The translations under genes were made by a program, and so were the position numbers. DNA of 64,000 nt, taken from the NCBI GenBank assembly GCA_050693895.1, contig JBOGWS010000010.1, forward strand, positions 40,073 to 104,072. The letters are read 5' to 3'. The DNA comes from WHSV01 sp050693895. GTDB taxonomy: Bacteria > Actinomycetota > CADDZG01 > WHSQ01. Of the stretch, positions 17,528 through 25,535 are shown piece by piece; position 1 is the stretch's first letter, and every line of letters starts with the position of its first letter. The notes beneath the pieces are model-generated. The model was not told the origin of the DNA and did no database searches. It worked only from the letters and a program-made list of their open reading frames with translations.

Positions 17528-18257
17528 CGGTGGTCACCTGCTGCGCCATCCACTGCGCGAGACCGACGCCACCGTATTCGTCACCCGTTGGGATTCCCTC
17601 GTGCTTGGCGAACGCGAACACGTCGCGCTCGGTCGACTCGCGCTTCAGGAGATCGAGCCAACCGGCCCGCGCCTCGGGGGAATAGCGCTCGGTCCTCAGT
17701 CGAACGTACGCAAGGGGGCCGGGAGGCAGCGACTCGGGCACCTCGCCGTTCGTGTTCGAGATGCAGACCGTGCCTCCGGCCTCCGCGATCATCTTGGGGA
17801 CGACGTCGTCTTCCCAGGACTCGTGACGGAACTCGAACGCGACGCGCAGGCCCTCGGGGAGCGCTGCGAGGAGCGCGTTCAGCGCATCGTCGTCTCTGGT
17901 TCGGTACGGCGGAAACTGGAACAGCGCGGCACCAAGCCGGGGGCCGAGTTGCCTCACCGATGCGAGCCACGCATCGAAGAACGAACGCCGGTGCTCGGCT
18001 TCGAGAGTGATCGTCTTCGAATGCGTCAGCCTGCGGTGCGCCTTGGTCGTGAACCGGAATGACTCCGGGGTGTTTGCCGACCACCTCTCGAACGTCGCCG
18101 GCGACTGGAGCTTGTAAAAGGTCGCGTTGATCTCGCAAGCGCTGAGGGCCGAGCAGTAGTGCTCGAGCCATCGCCTCTGTGGGATGTCGGCCGGATAGAA
18201 CTCCGGCTTCCACTCCCGATAGGCCCAGCCCGAGGTGCCGAGATAGAGGTTTCCCAT
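17520..18257 (-). CDS. DUF72 family protein
   Basis: About 245 residues. The N-terminus LYLGTSGWAYREWKPEFYP and FEFRHESW match the DUF72 TIM-barrel family of unknown biochemical role. The ATG at 18257 (MGNLYLG) is preferred; another ATG lies 7 codons upstream. It overlaps the ligase gene by 8 bases, and DUF72 genes are often seen near LigD, which suggests a functional link. Confidence 0.85.
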   Translation of the reverse strand: MGNLYLGTSGWAYREWKPEFYPADIPQRRWLEHYCSALSACEINATFYKLQSPATFERWSANTPESFRFTTKAHRRLTHSKTITLEAEHRRSFFDAWLASVRQLGPRLGAALFQFPPYRTRDDDALNALLAALPEGLRVAFEFRHESWEDDVVPKMIAEAGGTVCISNTNGEVPESLPPGPLAYVRLRTERYSPEARAGWLDLLKRESTERDVFAFAKHEGIPTGDEYGGVGLAQWMAQQVTTGG

Positions 18258-18295
18258 GGGCCAAGCGTACCGACTCATCGGCCGTTAGGAGCGTG

Positions 18296-18931
18296 CTAAT
18301 GGGAACGGACGTACACGGCGTGGAGCCAGCCACGGCGTGAGAATCGCTGCCTGGGAGAGAAGGCCTGATCTCGTAGCCATTGATCGATGAGCTTCAGATC
18401 GTGTAGATAGGCGCGGAACCGGCGTCGCCGCAGAGCGTGGTACGCGTTCTCGATCCCGAACCCCGCCTGCCAGTAGTAACGAAGGGCCCCTTCGTTGCGC
18501 GGGAGCGTGAAGGCGTATTCCTGACGAGCGGCTTCAAGCGTGTGGGTGATGAGCTCCTGTGCCCGTGGATAACAGCAGAGCACTCGATCGAGTACGACCA
18601 CATCTCGAGGCTCGAGCGGATCGGTGGCGCCGTTGCCGACCTCGAAGCGGACCTTCTCGGCGAGCCCATCCGCCCGAGCCTCGCTTGTGGCCGTGGCCAC
18701 ACTCTCGGGGGAGAGATCGATACCTCGTACCGAGTCAAAGCCTCGCCGCGCCAGTTCGAGTGAAAGCACCCCGACACCGCAGCCGATCTCCAAAACACTC
18801 TTTCCTTGGATACCCGTCGCGGCCAATGCGTCCGCGAGGGGCTGATCGCGGGAACGCCTTCTTCGGCGAGTCTTCTCAGAGCAGCAGCCTGCCTCACGAT
18901 CGAAGCACTCGGCTATTGCGCGCTCGTCCAT
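18296..18931 (-). CDS. Class I SAM-dependent methyltransferase
   Basis: A 211-residue protein with VLEIGCGVGVLSLELARRG (motif I), GIDLSPESV, and VVLDRVLCCYP (motif IV region). This is the style of UbiE-like and Mg-protoporphyrin methyltransferase-like proteins, but no porphyrin genes are nearby. It lies between the LigD-like polymerase and DUF72 genes on the same strand. Substrate unknown. Confidence 0.8.
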   Translation of the reverse strand: MDERAIAECFDREAGCCSEKTRRRRRSRDQPLADALAATGIQGKSVLEIGCGVGVLSLELARRGFDSVRGIDLSPESVATATSEARADGLAEKVRFEVGNGATDPLEPRDVVVLDRVLCCYPRAQELITHTLEAARQEYAFTLPRNEGALRYYWQAGFGIENAYHALRRRRFRAYLHDLKLIDQWLRDQAFSPRQRFSRRGWLHAVYVRSH

Positions 18932-18970
18932 CTCCGAATTATGGGCTCGATCGATCGCCCGGGCCAGGGG

Positions 18971-19969
18971 TCAGCGGTCGCGACGGACTACCCGGGCCTT
19001 GCGGGGCTCGGCTCCAAGGGTATCGATGGCCTCGGCGAGCGACTGGCCGGGACCCTCGGCCACCGGCAGGAAGGGATCCCCCACCTCGGCGATTCGATCG
19101 AAGACCGTCCCGATCGTGAAATCGCCCGGATGGACGTCCGCGATCTCGTCCCATCGGAGAGGCGTCGAGACGGTCGCGCCGGGTTCGGGCCTCACCGAGT
19201 AAGCGGCCGCGATGTTCGCGCCGGACCGGTTCATGTTGACGTCGAGAAAGACCTTGCCGGTGCGGTTGCGGACCTCCCACTCGAGGGTCGTCGTTTCGCG
19301 ATCTACCTGGTGGACCATGTCGGAGACCGTTCCCACGAAGCCCCGAACCTCGTCGAAGGTCAGCGTGCCGTCGAGCGGGACCATGATCTGCATGCCGGTC
19401 GCCCCCGAGGTCTTGGGGTAGGCCTCGATGCCGAGCTGGTCGAGCACCACCTTGATCAACCCGGCCACGTGAGCCACCTCGTTCCACCCCGCGGGTTCGA
19501 AGGGGTCGAGGTCGAAGAACGCGTAGCTCGGGTGCGCCTGATCCTCGCCTCTGGCGTGCAGGGGATGGAACTCGATGGCTCCGAGATTCACGATCCACAG
19601 CATGTGGGCAACGTCGCGCACGCTGAGGAAGTTGATCGTCTTTTGCGTGTCGTTCGAAAAGACCGGGATCGTCGGCATCCAGTCGGGCGTGTGCCTGGGT
19701 GCGTTCTTCTCGTAGAAGAAGTCCCCATTGACGCCGTTGGGCATGCGTTTCATGGTGAGCGGCCGATCGACGAGGTGGGGGAGCATCACCGGAGAAATGT
19801 CGAAGTAGTAGGTGAGCAGGTCGGCCTTGTTGTAGCCCTCGTCGGGCCAGAAGACCTTGTCGAGGTTCGAGAGGCGCAGTTCGCGGTGGCCCGCGCGCGC
19901 GACCCAATGCTCGCCGCGCTTCACGACCGGCAGATCGACCGGAAAGTTCACGGTGGTGGGAGAGTCCAT
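18971..19969 (-). CDS. LigD-type polymerase/primase domain protein
   Basis: A 332-residue archaeo-eukaryotic-primase-fold polymerase, equivalent to the LigD POL domain. FFDLDPFEP (Asp153, Asp155) supplies catalytic metal ligands, and FFYEKNAPRHTPDW is the family signature. It adds ribonucleotides or fills gaps at broken ends during end joining. It is a free-standing gene here, separated from the ligase by methyltransferase and DUF72 genes on the same strand. ATG start at 19969. Confidence 0.9.
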   Translation of the reverse strand: MDSPTTVNFPVDLPVVKRGEHWVARAGHRELRLSNLDKVFWPDEGYNKADLLTYYFDISPVMLPHLVDRPLTMKRMPNGVNGDFFYEKNAPRHTPDWMPTIPVFSNDTQKTINFLSVRDVAHMLWIVNLGAIEFHPLHARGEDQAHPSYAFFDLDPFEPAGWNEVAHVAGLIKVVLDQLGIEAYPKTSGATGMQIMVPLDGTLTFDEVRGFVGTVSDMVHQVDRETTTLEWEVRNRTGKVFLDVNMNRSGANIAAAYSVRPEPGATVSTPLRWDEIADVHPGDFTIGTVFDRIAEVGDPFLPVAEGPGQSLAEAIDTLGAEPRKARVVRRDR

Positions 19970-20007
19970 TGCAGCGCAACCATAAGACGGAGCGACACTG
20001 ATGCTGG

Positions 20008-21117
20008 CTAGCTGTCTTTTTCGAGGTCCTGCTTCAGCGGCAGTGAGAGAGTGAAGGTGGAGCCCAATCCGGCAGCGCTATCGCACGTCAGATCCCCCTT
20101 GTGGGCTCGCGCTATGCCGAGCGAGAGGTAAAGGCCCAGCCCCGTCCCCGCCCCGGTTGCGCCGAGCCGGGAGAATTTCTGGAAGAGTTCGTCGTGACGA
20201 TGCGCAGGTATACCGGGACCCTGGTCTCGAACGCTGATGTGCGCGAATTCGTCGTCGTGCCACACTTCGATGGTGATGTTCGATCGGCGCGGGCTGAACT
20301 TCACGGCGTTAGTGACGAGATTGGTGAGCACCTGTCGAACGCGCACCGAATCGACCTCGGCCGCGAAGTGGTCGGCTGCGTCAACAACGATGGTGTGGGA
20401 TTCAACGCCACTCGTGAGATCGTCCATGGTCAATCTCACGAGTTGGACGACTTGTGTCTCGCGTACGTTCAGAGTCAGGCGACCCGACTCCATCGCTCCG
20501 ACCTCGGCGAACGAGCGGATGAGGGCTCGCATTGAGGCGCTCGCTCTTCGAATGGCCTGAGACGTCTCGAGAATGGCATTGTCATCGCCACGCTCAACGG
20601 CACCGCGCAGTGCGAGTGAGAAACCCTCGATTACGGAAAGCGGGGCCTGTACCTCGTGTACCAGCAGCGACAGGATCTCGTCGATGCTGCTCCTCGGCCC
20701 CTCTTGCTGCTCCTCTGATCCGGCGGGTGAGGGGGGCAACTCGGGGAACATCGCGGCAAGCTTGGAGAGAAGTTCGGCCACGCCGCTTCCCTTTGCCAGG
20801 GAATCGTGGGCGCCCCTCTCCACGATGGCTTCGTGCGGCTCCGCCTCGGGCCCCGTCAACGCCAGGATGCGAGCGTGGGGTGCGCGCTGGACGATCATTG
20901 GGATCGTGTTGAGTCCATCCATGTCGGGCATCGCCATATCGAGAATCACCGCGTCCGGTCGCGCGGTCTCCAGGAGCTCGATCGTCTCGGGACCGGTGGC
21001 AGCCTCGGCAACGACGGAGAAGCGCTCGTCGCTTTCGATGATGCGACGCAGCAATGCGCGCGCTTCCTGGTGGTCGTCTGCTATCAGTACTCGTACGGAG
21101 CTCCGTTGCTCGCCCAT
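20008..21117 (-). CDS. Receiver domain fused N-terminally to a histidine kinase
   Basis: A 369-residue protein. Residues 1-125 are a receiver domain with LIADDH and phosphoacceptor Asp60 (VILDMAMPDMDG). Residues about 145-215 are a dimerisation domain with LVHEVQAPLSV (His154). The C-terminal HATPase shows VLTNLVTNAVKF (N-box), DQGPGIP (G1) and GTGLGLYLS (G2). The receiver precedes the kinase, opposite to the common hybrid order. No membrane segment is visible, so input is probably cytoplasmic. It lies 8 bases after the aquaporin stop. Confidence 0.85.
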   Translation of the reverse strand: MGEQRSSVRVLIADDHQEARALLRRIIESDERFSVVAEAATGPETIELLETARPDAVILDMAMPDMDGLNTIPMIVQRAPHARILALTGPEAEPHEAIVERGAHDSLAKGSGVAELLSKLAAMFPELPPSPAGSEEQQEGPRSSIDEILSLLVHEVQAPLSVIEGFSLALRGAVERGDDNAILETSQAIRRASASMRALIRSFAEVGAMESGRLTLNVRETQVVQLVRLTMDDLTSGVESHTIVVDAADHFAAEVDSVRVRQVLTNLVTNAVKFSPRRSNITIEVWHDDEFAHISVRDQGPGIPAHRHDELFQKFSRLGATGAGTGLGLYLSLGIARAHKGDLTCDSAAGLGSTFTLSLPLKQDLEKDS

Positions 21118-21125
21118 GTCTAGGC

Positions 21126-21941
21126 CTATTCTCTGTCGGTTGTGCCCACGATGAACTGGGGCTTGGGCTCTTCGTCCATATCGCGGGGGCGTTCTCGCCT
21201 CGGGCGCTCGCGACCGGTGACTGCGTCGATGGCAAGGGCGCCGAGGATCGTTCCGGCGAGCGGCCCGGCCACATAGACCACGAGGTCACCCCAGGGTATC
21301 GAGCCGACATCGAACGGCAGAGAGGCGATAAGGGGGCCGAGACTGCGAGACGGGTTCGCCGACCCACCCGTGACGGACCCCGCGACGAGGATGCCTCCGG
21401 CGTATGCAAGCCCAACGACGATCCCCACACCCAGAGGGGCAACCCTTTCGTGCGCGCGCAACTGGACCACCACTATCGCGACGATGACGATCAGAGCGGC
21501 GGTCGCCTCGGCCGCTATGGCTTGCCACTGGGCGACTCCCTCTGCCAGGACCGGCGCGCCGAAAAGGATGTCGGAGGAGCCGATCGAGGCTCCGTTCTGT
21601 CCGTAGATGGCGGCAACGACGAACGCGCCCGCGATGCCACCAAGGAACTGCGCGGCGACATACGGCCCTACCTCGATCCATGGGAAGCGTCTCGTCACCG
21701 CGAGCGCGAAGGTGACGGCGGGGTTGTAGTGACCTCCCGAGATGGTCATGAACGCGGGCAGTGCAAGTGCCAGGGCCGCGAGTGCGGCGAGTGCAACTGT
21801 GATCATGTCCGCGCTCGAGCTGCTTAGAAGGCTTTCGAAGAAGGGTCCCTGGCCCCCGAAATCTCCGAAGCCTTCGATGCTCGACAGGCGCGTTGCCTCG
21901 GCACTCATCAGCGCGGTGGCGGTTCCGGAAACGAGCGCCAC
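21126..21941 (-). CDS. Aquaporin/MIP channel; N-terminus unresolved
   Basis: A major intrinsic protein with the first pore motif HYNPAVTF and a second motif ANPSRSLGP (NPS in place of NPA). About six transmembrane helices are visible. The GTG at 21941 is the first usual start, but it cuts TM1: the frame continues upstream as RLAAEFFGAFLLVALVSG, typical of the family, until a stop at 22146-22148. That extension holds no ATG, GTG or TTG. An ATA at 22049 follows GAGGGGGG and could start a protein of about 307 residues. Water or small-solute passage is the family role. Confidence 0.8.
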   Translation of the reverse strand: MALVSGTATALMSAEATRLSSIEGFGDFGGQGPFFESLLSSSSADMITVALAALAALALALPAFMTISGGHYNPAVTFALAVTRRFPWIEVGPYVAAQFLGGIAGAFVVAAIYGQNGASIGSSDILFGAPVLAEGVAQWQAIAAEATAALIVIVAIVVVQLRAHERVAPLGVGIVVGLAYAGGILVAGSVTGGSANPSRSLGPLIASLPFDVGSIPWGDLVVYVAGPLAGTILGALAIDAVTGRERPRRERPRDMDEEPKPQFIVGTTDRE

Positions 21942-22084
21942 CAGCAGGAAGGCTCCGAAGAACTCGGCGGCGAGACGCGCCCTGTAGTCAGCGCCCTGCG
22001 TAGCACCCCGTATCTCGCCCGTGATCTTCGGTTCGCTATCGGCTTCTATCGAGTTCCCCCCTCTGCCGCCCCGGCACCTTCCCG

Positions 22085-24058
22085 TTACTCCTCCTTGCTT
22101 GCGCCCTGAGCGGCCTTCGCCTTTATCTCCTCGAGAATTGGCGCGTTAAGCAATGTGGTCACGTCGCCGAGCTCACGTTCCTCCGCGACATCGCGCAACA
22201 GCCTGCGCATGATCTTGCCCGAGCGGGTCTTGGGCAGGTCGTCGGTGAAGATGATGGAGTGCGGCCGGGCGATCTTTCCGATGACGCCGGCTACGTGCTC
22301 GCGCAACTCCTTGGCGAAGTCGTCGTTGCCCTCGACTCCAGACTTGGGGGTCACAAACGCGGCGATCGTTTCGCCCTCGCGCCGATCCTGACGACCTACC
22401 ACCGCCGCCTCCGCAACAGACTTGTGATCGACGAGAGCGCTCTCGACTTCGTAGGTCGAGATACGGTGCCCGGCGATGTTCATGACGTCGTCGACGCGGC
22501 CAAGCAACCAGTAGTAACCGTCGTCGTCGAGCTTGCAGCCGTCGCCGGGGAAGTAGACCTCGTCGCCGAACCGGCCGAAGTAGGTCTCCCGGTAGCGCTC
22601 GTCGTCTCCGAAGATCGTGCGCAGCATCGACGGGAACGGACGCCTGAGAACGAGGTAGCCACCGCCGCCTCGGCCGACGGAGTTTCCTTGCTCGTCGACT
22701 ACGTCCGCGACCACGCCCGGGTAAGGCTTGGTCGCGCTCCCGGGCTTCAACGTCGTGATGCCCGGCAGGGGAGTGATCGCGATCGCCCCGGTCTCCGTCT
22801 GCCACCAGGTGTCGACGACCGGCGCCCGTCCGCCGCCGATGAACTCCTGATACCAGATCCAGGCTTCGGGGTTGATTGGCTCGCCGACGGTGCCCAGCAG
22901 ACGCAGAGACGAGAGGTCGTGGCGCTCCGGATAGTCCGTGCCCCACTTCATGAACGTGCGAATAGCCGTGGGCGCGCAGTAGAGGATCGAGACCTTGTGC
23001 TCCTCGACGATGTTCCACCAGCGGTCCTTGTCCGGCCAGTCGGGCGCGCCCTCGTACAGCACCGAGGTACACCCGTTCGCCAAGGGGCCGTAGACGATGT
23101 AGCTGTGACCCGTGACCCAGCCGATGTCCGCAGCGCACCAGTAGACGTCGGTCTCGGGCTTGATATCGAAGATGGCCCTGTGGGTCGACGACACTCCTGT
23201 GAGGTACCCACCTGTCGTGTGGACGATGCCCTTTGGCTTACCGGTAGTGCCCGACGTGTAGAGGACGTAGAGCATGTCCTCGGAGTCCATGGGCTCGGCC
23301 TTGTGCTCTGCGGAGGCCTGAGGTACGACGTCGTTGTAGATGACGTCGCGCCCCTCGACGATGTTCACGTCGTCCTTCGTGCGTCGGACCATCAGGACTT
23401 TCTCGATAGAAGGTGTGTTCTGAATGGCCTCGTCCGCTGCCTTCTTGAGCTCGACGACCTGCCCGCGCCGATAGCCGCCGTCGGCGGTGATCAGTACCTT
23501 GCACTCTGCGTCGTTGATGCGGTCTCTCAACGACTCGGCCGAGAAACCACCGAAGACCACCGAGTGGGCCGCGCCGATGCGCGCACACGCCAGCATCGCC
23601 GCAGGTAGCTCGGGGATCATCGGCATGTAGATGGCTACGCGGTCGCCCTTGCGAACGCCGAGATCCACCAGGACGTTGGCTAGTCTGCAGACCTCTTCGT
23701 ACAGTTCTCTGTAGGTGACGGTTCGGGCTTCGCCCTCGGGCTCGCCTATCCATTGGTAGGCCACCCTGTCGGGCACCGAGGCGGCATGACGGTCGACGCA
23801 GTTGTGGGCCGCGTTGAGCTTTCCGCCGAGGAACCACTTGTGGTGGGGTGCATTCCATTCGAGAACGGTGTCCCACTTCTCGAACCAGTCAAGCCGCTCG
23901 GCCTGACTCGCCCACCACGCATCGGGGTCCTCGCTCGCCGACTCGTACACCGAGGCATCGTTGACGTTCGCATGGTCTGCGAAATCCTCCGGTGGTTTGA
24001 AGATGCGGCGCTCCTCGAGCAGCGCCTCGATCGCTCTTTCGACCTCTTTTTCGACCAT
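22085..24058 (-). CDS. acs: Acetyl-CoA synthetase
   Basis: About 657 residues, the usual length for Acs. The AMP-binding motif YTSGTTGKPKG and the C-terminal PKTRSGKIMRR (catalytic, acetylatable Lys) are both present. It converts acetate, ATP and CoA to acetyl-CoA. The ATG at 24058 (MVEKEVERAIEALLEERR) follows AAAGGGG; a start 9 codons upstream is less likely. The 20-bp inverted repeat at 24151-24170 sits about 95 bases upstream. Confidence 0.95.
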   Translation of the reverse strand: MVEKEVERAIEALLEERRIFKPPEDFADHANVNDASVYESASEDPDAWWASQAERLDWFEKWDTVLEWNAPHHKWFLGGKLNAAHNCVDRHAASVPDRVAYQWIGEPEGEARTVTYRELYEEVCRLANVLVDLGVRKGDRVAIYMPMIPELPAAMLACARIGAAHSVVFGGFSAESLRDRINDAECKVLITADGGYRRGQVVELKKAADEAIQNTPSIEKVLMVRRTKDDVNIVEGRDVIYNDVVPQASAEHKAEPMDSEDMLYVLYTSGTTGKPKGIVHTTGGYLTGVSSTHRAIFDIKPETDVYWCAADIGWVTGHSYIVYGPLANGCTSVLYEGAPDWPDKDRWWNIVEEHKVSILYCAPTAIRTFMKWGTDYPERHDLSSLRLLGTVGEPINPEAWIWYQEFIGGGRAPVVDTWWQTETGAIAITPLPGITTLKPGSATKPYPGVVADVVDEQGNSVGRGGGGYLVLRRPFPSMLRTIFGDDERYRETYFGRFGDEVYFPGDGCKLDDDGYYWLLGRVDDVMNIAGHRISTYEVESALVDHKSVAEAAVVGRQDRREGETIAAFVTPKSGVEGNDDFAKELREHVAGVIGKIARPHSIIFTDDLPKTRSGKIMRRLLRDVAEERELGDVTTLLNAPILEEIKAKAAQGASKEE

Positions 24059-24133
24059 CCGCGCCCCTTTCCGTTTCCCTCTCACTCCGACGTCCCTTCG
24101 GGCCGTCTCCGCTCTCGCCGGCGCCGATGCGCC

Positions 24134-24170
24134 GCCGTCGGGTAATGCTCGCGATCGTCGAGACGATCGC
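24134..24170. repeat. 37-bp dispersed element, copy A, with 20-bp inverted repeat
   Basis: The core 24151-24170 is GCGATCGTC, GA, GACGATCGC, a perfect inverted repeat with 9-bp arms. With 17 further bases on its left it matches 54088-54124 at 35 of 37 positions. Here it lies upstream of acs, just downstream of a possible -10, a position suited to a repressor. Confidence 0.85.
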
Positions 24171-24289
24171 TGCCCTGTAAATAGAGTGAATAGTCAGGGT
24201 TGCATGTGAGGTTAGCGCGCTCCGCGGAGGTCGTCCGCTAAGGGCAGAAGGGGCATCCAGCGCGTCCAGGCGTGTATTCGGATCCGCGA

Positions 24290-24364
24290 CCGCTGAGCGG
24301 CCGTACGTCCGCAAGCTTGCGGCCGACCGTCAGACACGTTTTGGGTCTCGGTACCGCTGAGCGG
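24290..24364. promoter_or_regulatory. Paired CCGCTGAGCGG sites flanking a 14-bp palindrome
   Basis: CCGCTGAGCGG occurs at 24290-24300 and 24354-24364, exactly 64 bases apart, each with CCGCT/AGCGG arms. The second extends to 6-bp arms (ACCGCT/AGCGGT). CCGCAAGCTTGCGG (24309-24322) lies between them. As DNA these could be operators; as RNA they could form short hairpins. Confidence 0.4.
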
Positions 24365-24422
24365 TTGTAGGCCAAGAACCCCATCGGTCGGCCCACGGAG
24401 CGGCCTCCGATTGGCCGAAGCT

Positions 24423-24449
24423 AACCGGCCCACCTTTGGTGCCGGTTTT
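24423..24449 (+). terminator. Terminator-like hairpin upstream of the Tad operon
   Basis: AACCGG (24423-24428) pairs with CCGGTT (24442-24447) and CACC (24431-24434) with GGTG (24438-24441), with a 2-base bulge and a TTT loop. TTTT ends the arm (24446-24449). No plus-strand gene lies upstream, so it could act as an attenuator in the operon leader. Confidence 0.4.
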
Positions 24450-24575
24450 CGGTTCGAGTGGCGGAACGGGTCACCTTGGGACGGAATTCGGGTACTAATT
24501 GTTTCCAAACGACCACGAACAGGGATAATCCGGGTGTATCTTGAGCCGCGCGCTCGGGCTCATGTGGAAGGAAAT

Positions 24576-24628
24576 GGTTTACGACGGGCACTTAGCGTCA
24601 ATGAATGACAGCGTGACGCAGTTAAACC
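24576..24628 (+). promoter_or_regulatory. Nested stem-loop before the Tad operon
   Basis: Outer arms GGTTTA (24576-24581) and TAAACC (24623-24628) enclose inner arms GCGTCA (24595-24600) and TGACGC (24614-24619). It ends 55 bases before the ATG at 24684. A 5'-leader structure is inferred; no known riboswitch was recognised. Confidence 0.3.
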
Positions 24629-24683
24629 ACGATGAGGAAGGCCGGCGGGGGCGAAGGACGAGCGCCGGGCCGAGGGCGGCAGA

Positions 24684-25535
24684 ATGACGGCGATCATCTC
24701 AATCGGCTTCAAGACGGAAGCCTTCGTTTCGGGCGGAGGCACGATCCCTGCCTTTTCGCACGAGCCGGCCCCCAAGGACTTCGAACGCCTCGTCGACACC
24801 GTCCGGAGCGCGATCGACCAGAGCGGGCACGTGATCGCGATCTATCCCGATTACGCGACCGAGCCTTCGCTTGCGCGGCTCGAGACCGTGAGGACCGCGC
24901 TCAACACGCGCCGGCTCGCGACCTACGGAACCAAGCTCCCTCCGCTCGCGGGGGCCGCGCTCACGGCCCTGGCGGCGGCCGTGATCCCCTATATCAAAGC
25001 CCCCGGTGTGCTATTGGCGGCGCTCCCGACCCTCGAGGAAGAGCTGCTTGTGCTCGCATGGCTCGGGAGCGTTTCGAAGCTGGACCGGCCCTCTCCGAGC
25101 TTGGCCCAGCATCTCGCGTCGTTGTGGCCGACCAGCGCTTTCGGCGTGTCGTTCTGGCCCGAGCCGTCCGTCAAGACACTTCGCAGGAAAGACAGGGCGG
25201 TATCCCTTCCCACGACCTTCAGGCCGATGATGCTCGCGACGGCGGCCCGTGATGGCGGAGACATGACCTGGGTCGAGGAGGTCGTTCTCCCCGGGCTCGG
25301 GATGCCCCCCACGGCCCGCTTCGACGCAACCCCGCTCGGCCCCCGTTGGTGGGGAACGGCCCGGTTGGTGGAGGCGATCGCCTATCCCGTTGACGTTCCG
25401 GTCACCGCCCGACGAATCACCCAGAACCTCTCTCCATTCCTGTGCCGCTGGTGTGCCGAAGCGATCGCCGCCCGTCACTGCCCGTTCTGCGGGATGGATG
25501 CCGCCCGCACCGCGTTGGTCGGAGGCGCTGCTTGA
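24684..25535 (+). CDS. First gene of Tad locus: unknown protein with C-terminal zinc ribbon
   Basis: A 283-residue protein with no recognised enzymatic domain. The C-terminus has CRWC then CPFC about 10 residues later, which can form a zinc ribbon. Hydrophobic runs around GAALTALAAAVIPYIKAPGVLLAAL may form a hydrophobic core or membrane contact. Its TGA overlaps the TTG start of cpaB, which ties it to the pilus operon. A role in pilus assembly or regulation is inference from context. Confidence 0.8.
   Translation: MTAIISIGFKTEAFVSGGGTIPAFSHEPAPKDFERLVDTVRSAIDQSGHVIAIYPDYATEPSLARLETVRTALNTRRLATYGTKLPPLAGAALTALAAAVIPYIKAPGVLLAALPTLEEELLVLAWLGSVSKLDRPSPSLAQHLASLWPTSAFGVSFWPEPSVKTLRRKDRAVSLPTTFRPMMLATAARDGGDMTWVEEVVLPGLGMPPTARFDATPLGPRWWGTARLVEAIAYPVDVPVTARRITQNLSPFLCRWCAEAIAARHCPFCGMDAARTALVGGAA

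Larger units (their letters stand above)
24059..24683. promoter_or_regulatory. 625-bp structured region between acs and the Tad operon
   Basis: No ORF of coding quality was seen. It contains a 37-bp dispersed element (24134-24170), palindromes CTCCGCGGAG (24220-24229) and CCGCAAGCTTGCGG (24309-24322), and two copies of CCGCTGAGCGG (24290-24300, 24354-24364). A terminator-like hairpin lies at 24423-24449 and a nested stem-loop at 24576-24628. The minus strand has TATTTA (24183-24178) as a possible acs -10. Confidence 0.6.

Noticed and set aside
18806..20011. Long plus-strand open frame opposite the LigD-type polymerase
   Set aside because: Antisense to a well-supported polymerase and without motifs.
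22259..23608. Long plus-strand open frame opposite acs
   Set aside because: It is antisense to a well-supported acetyl-CoA synthetase and has no recognised domain; typical high-GC shadow frame.
24440..24470. tRNA-like GGTTCGAGT segment
   Set aside because: No flanking acceptor, D or anticodon stems could be paired.
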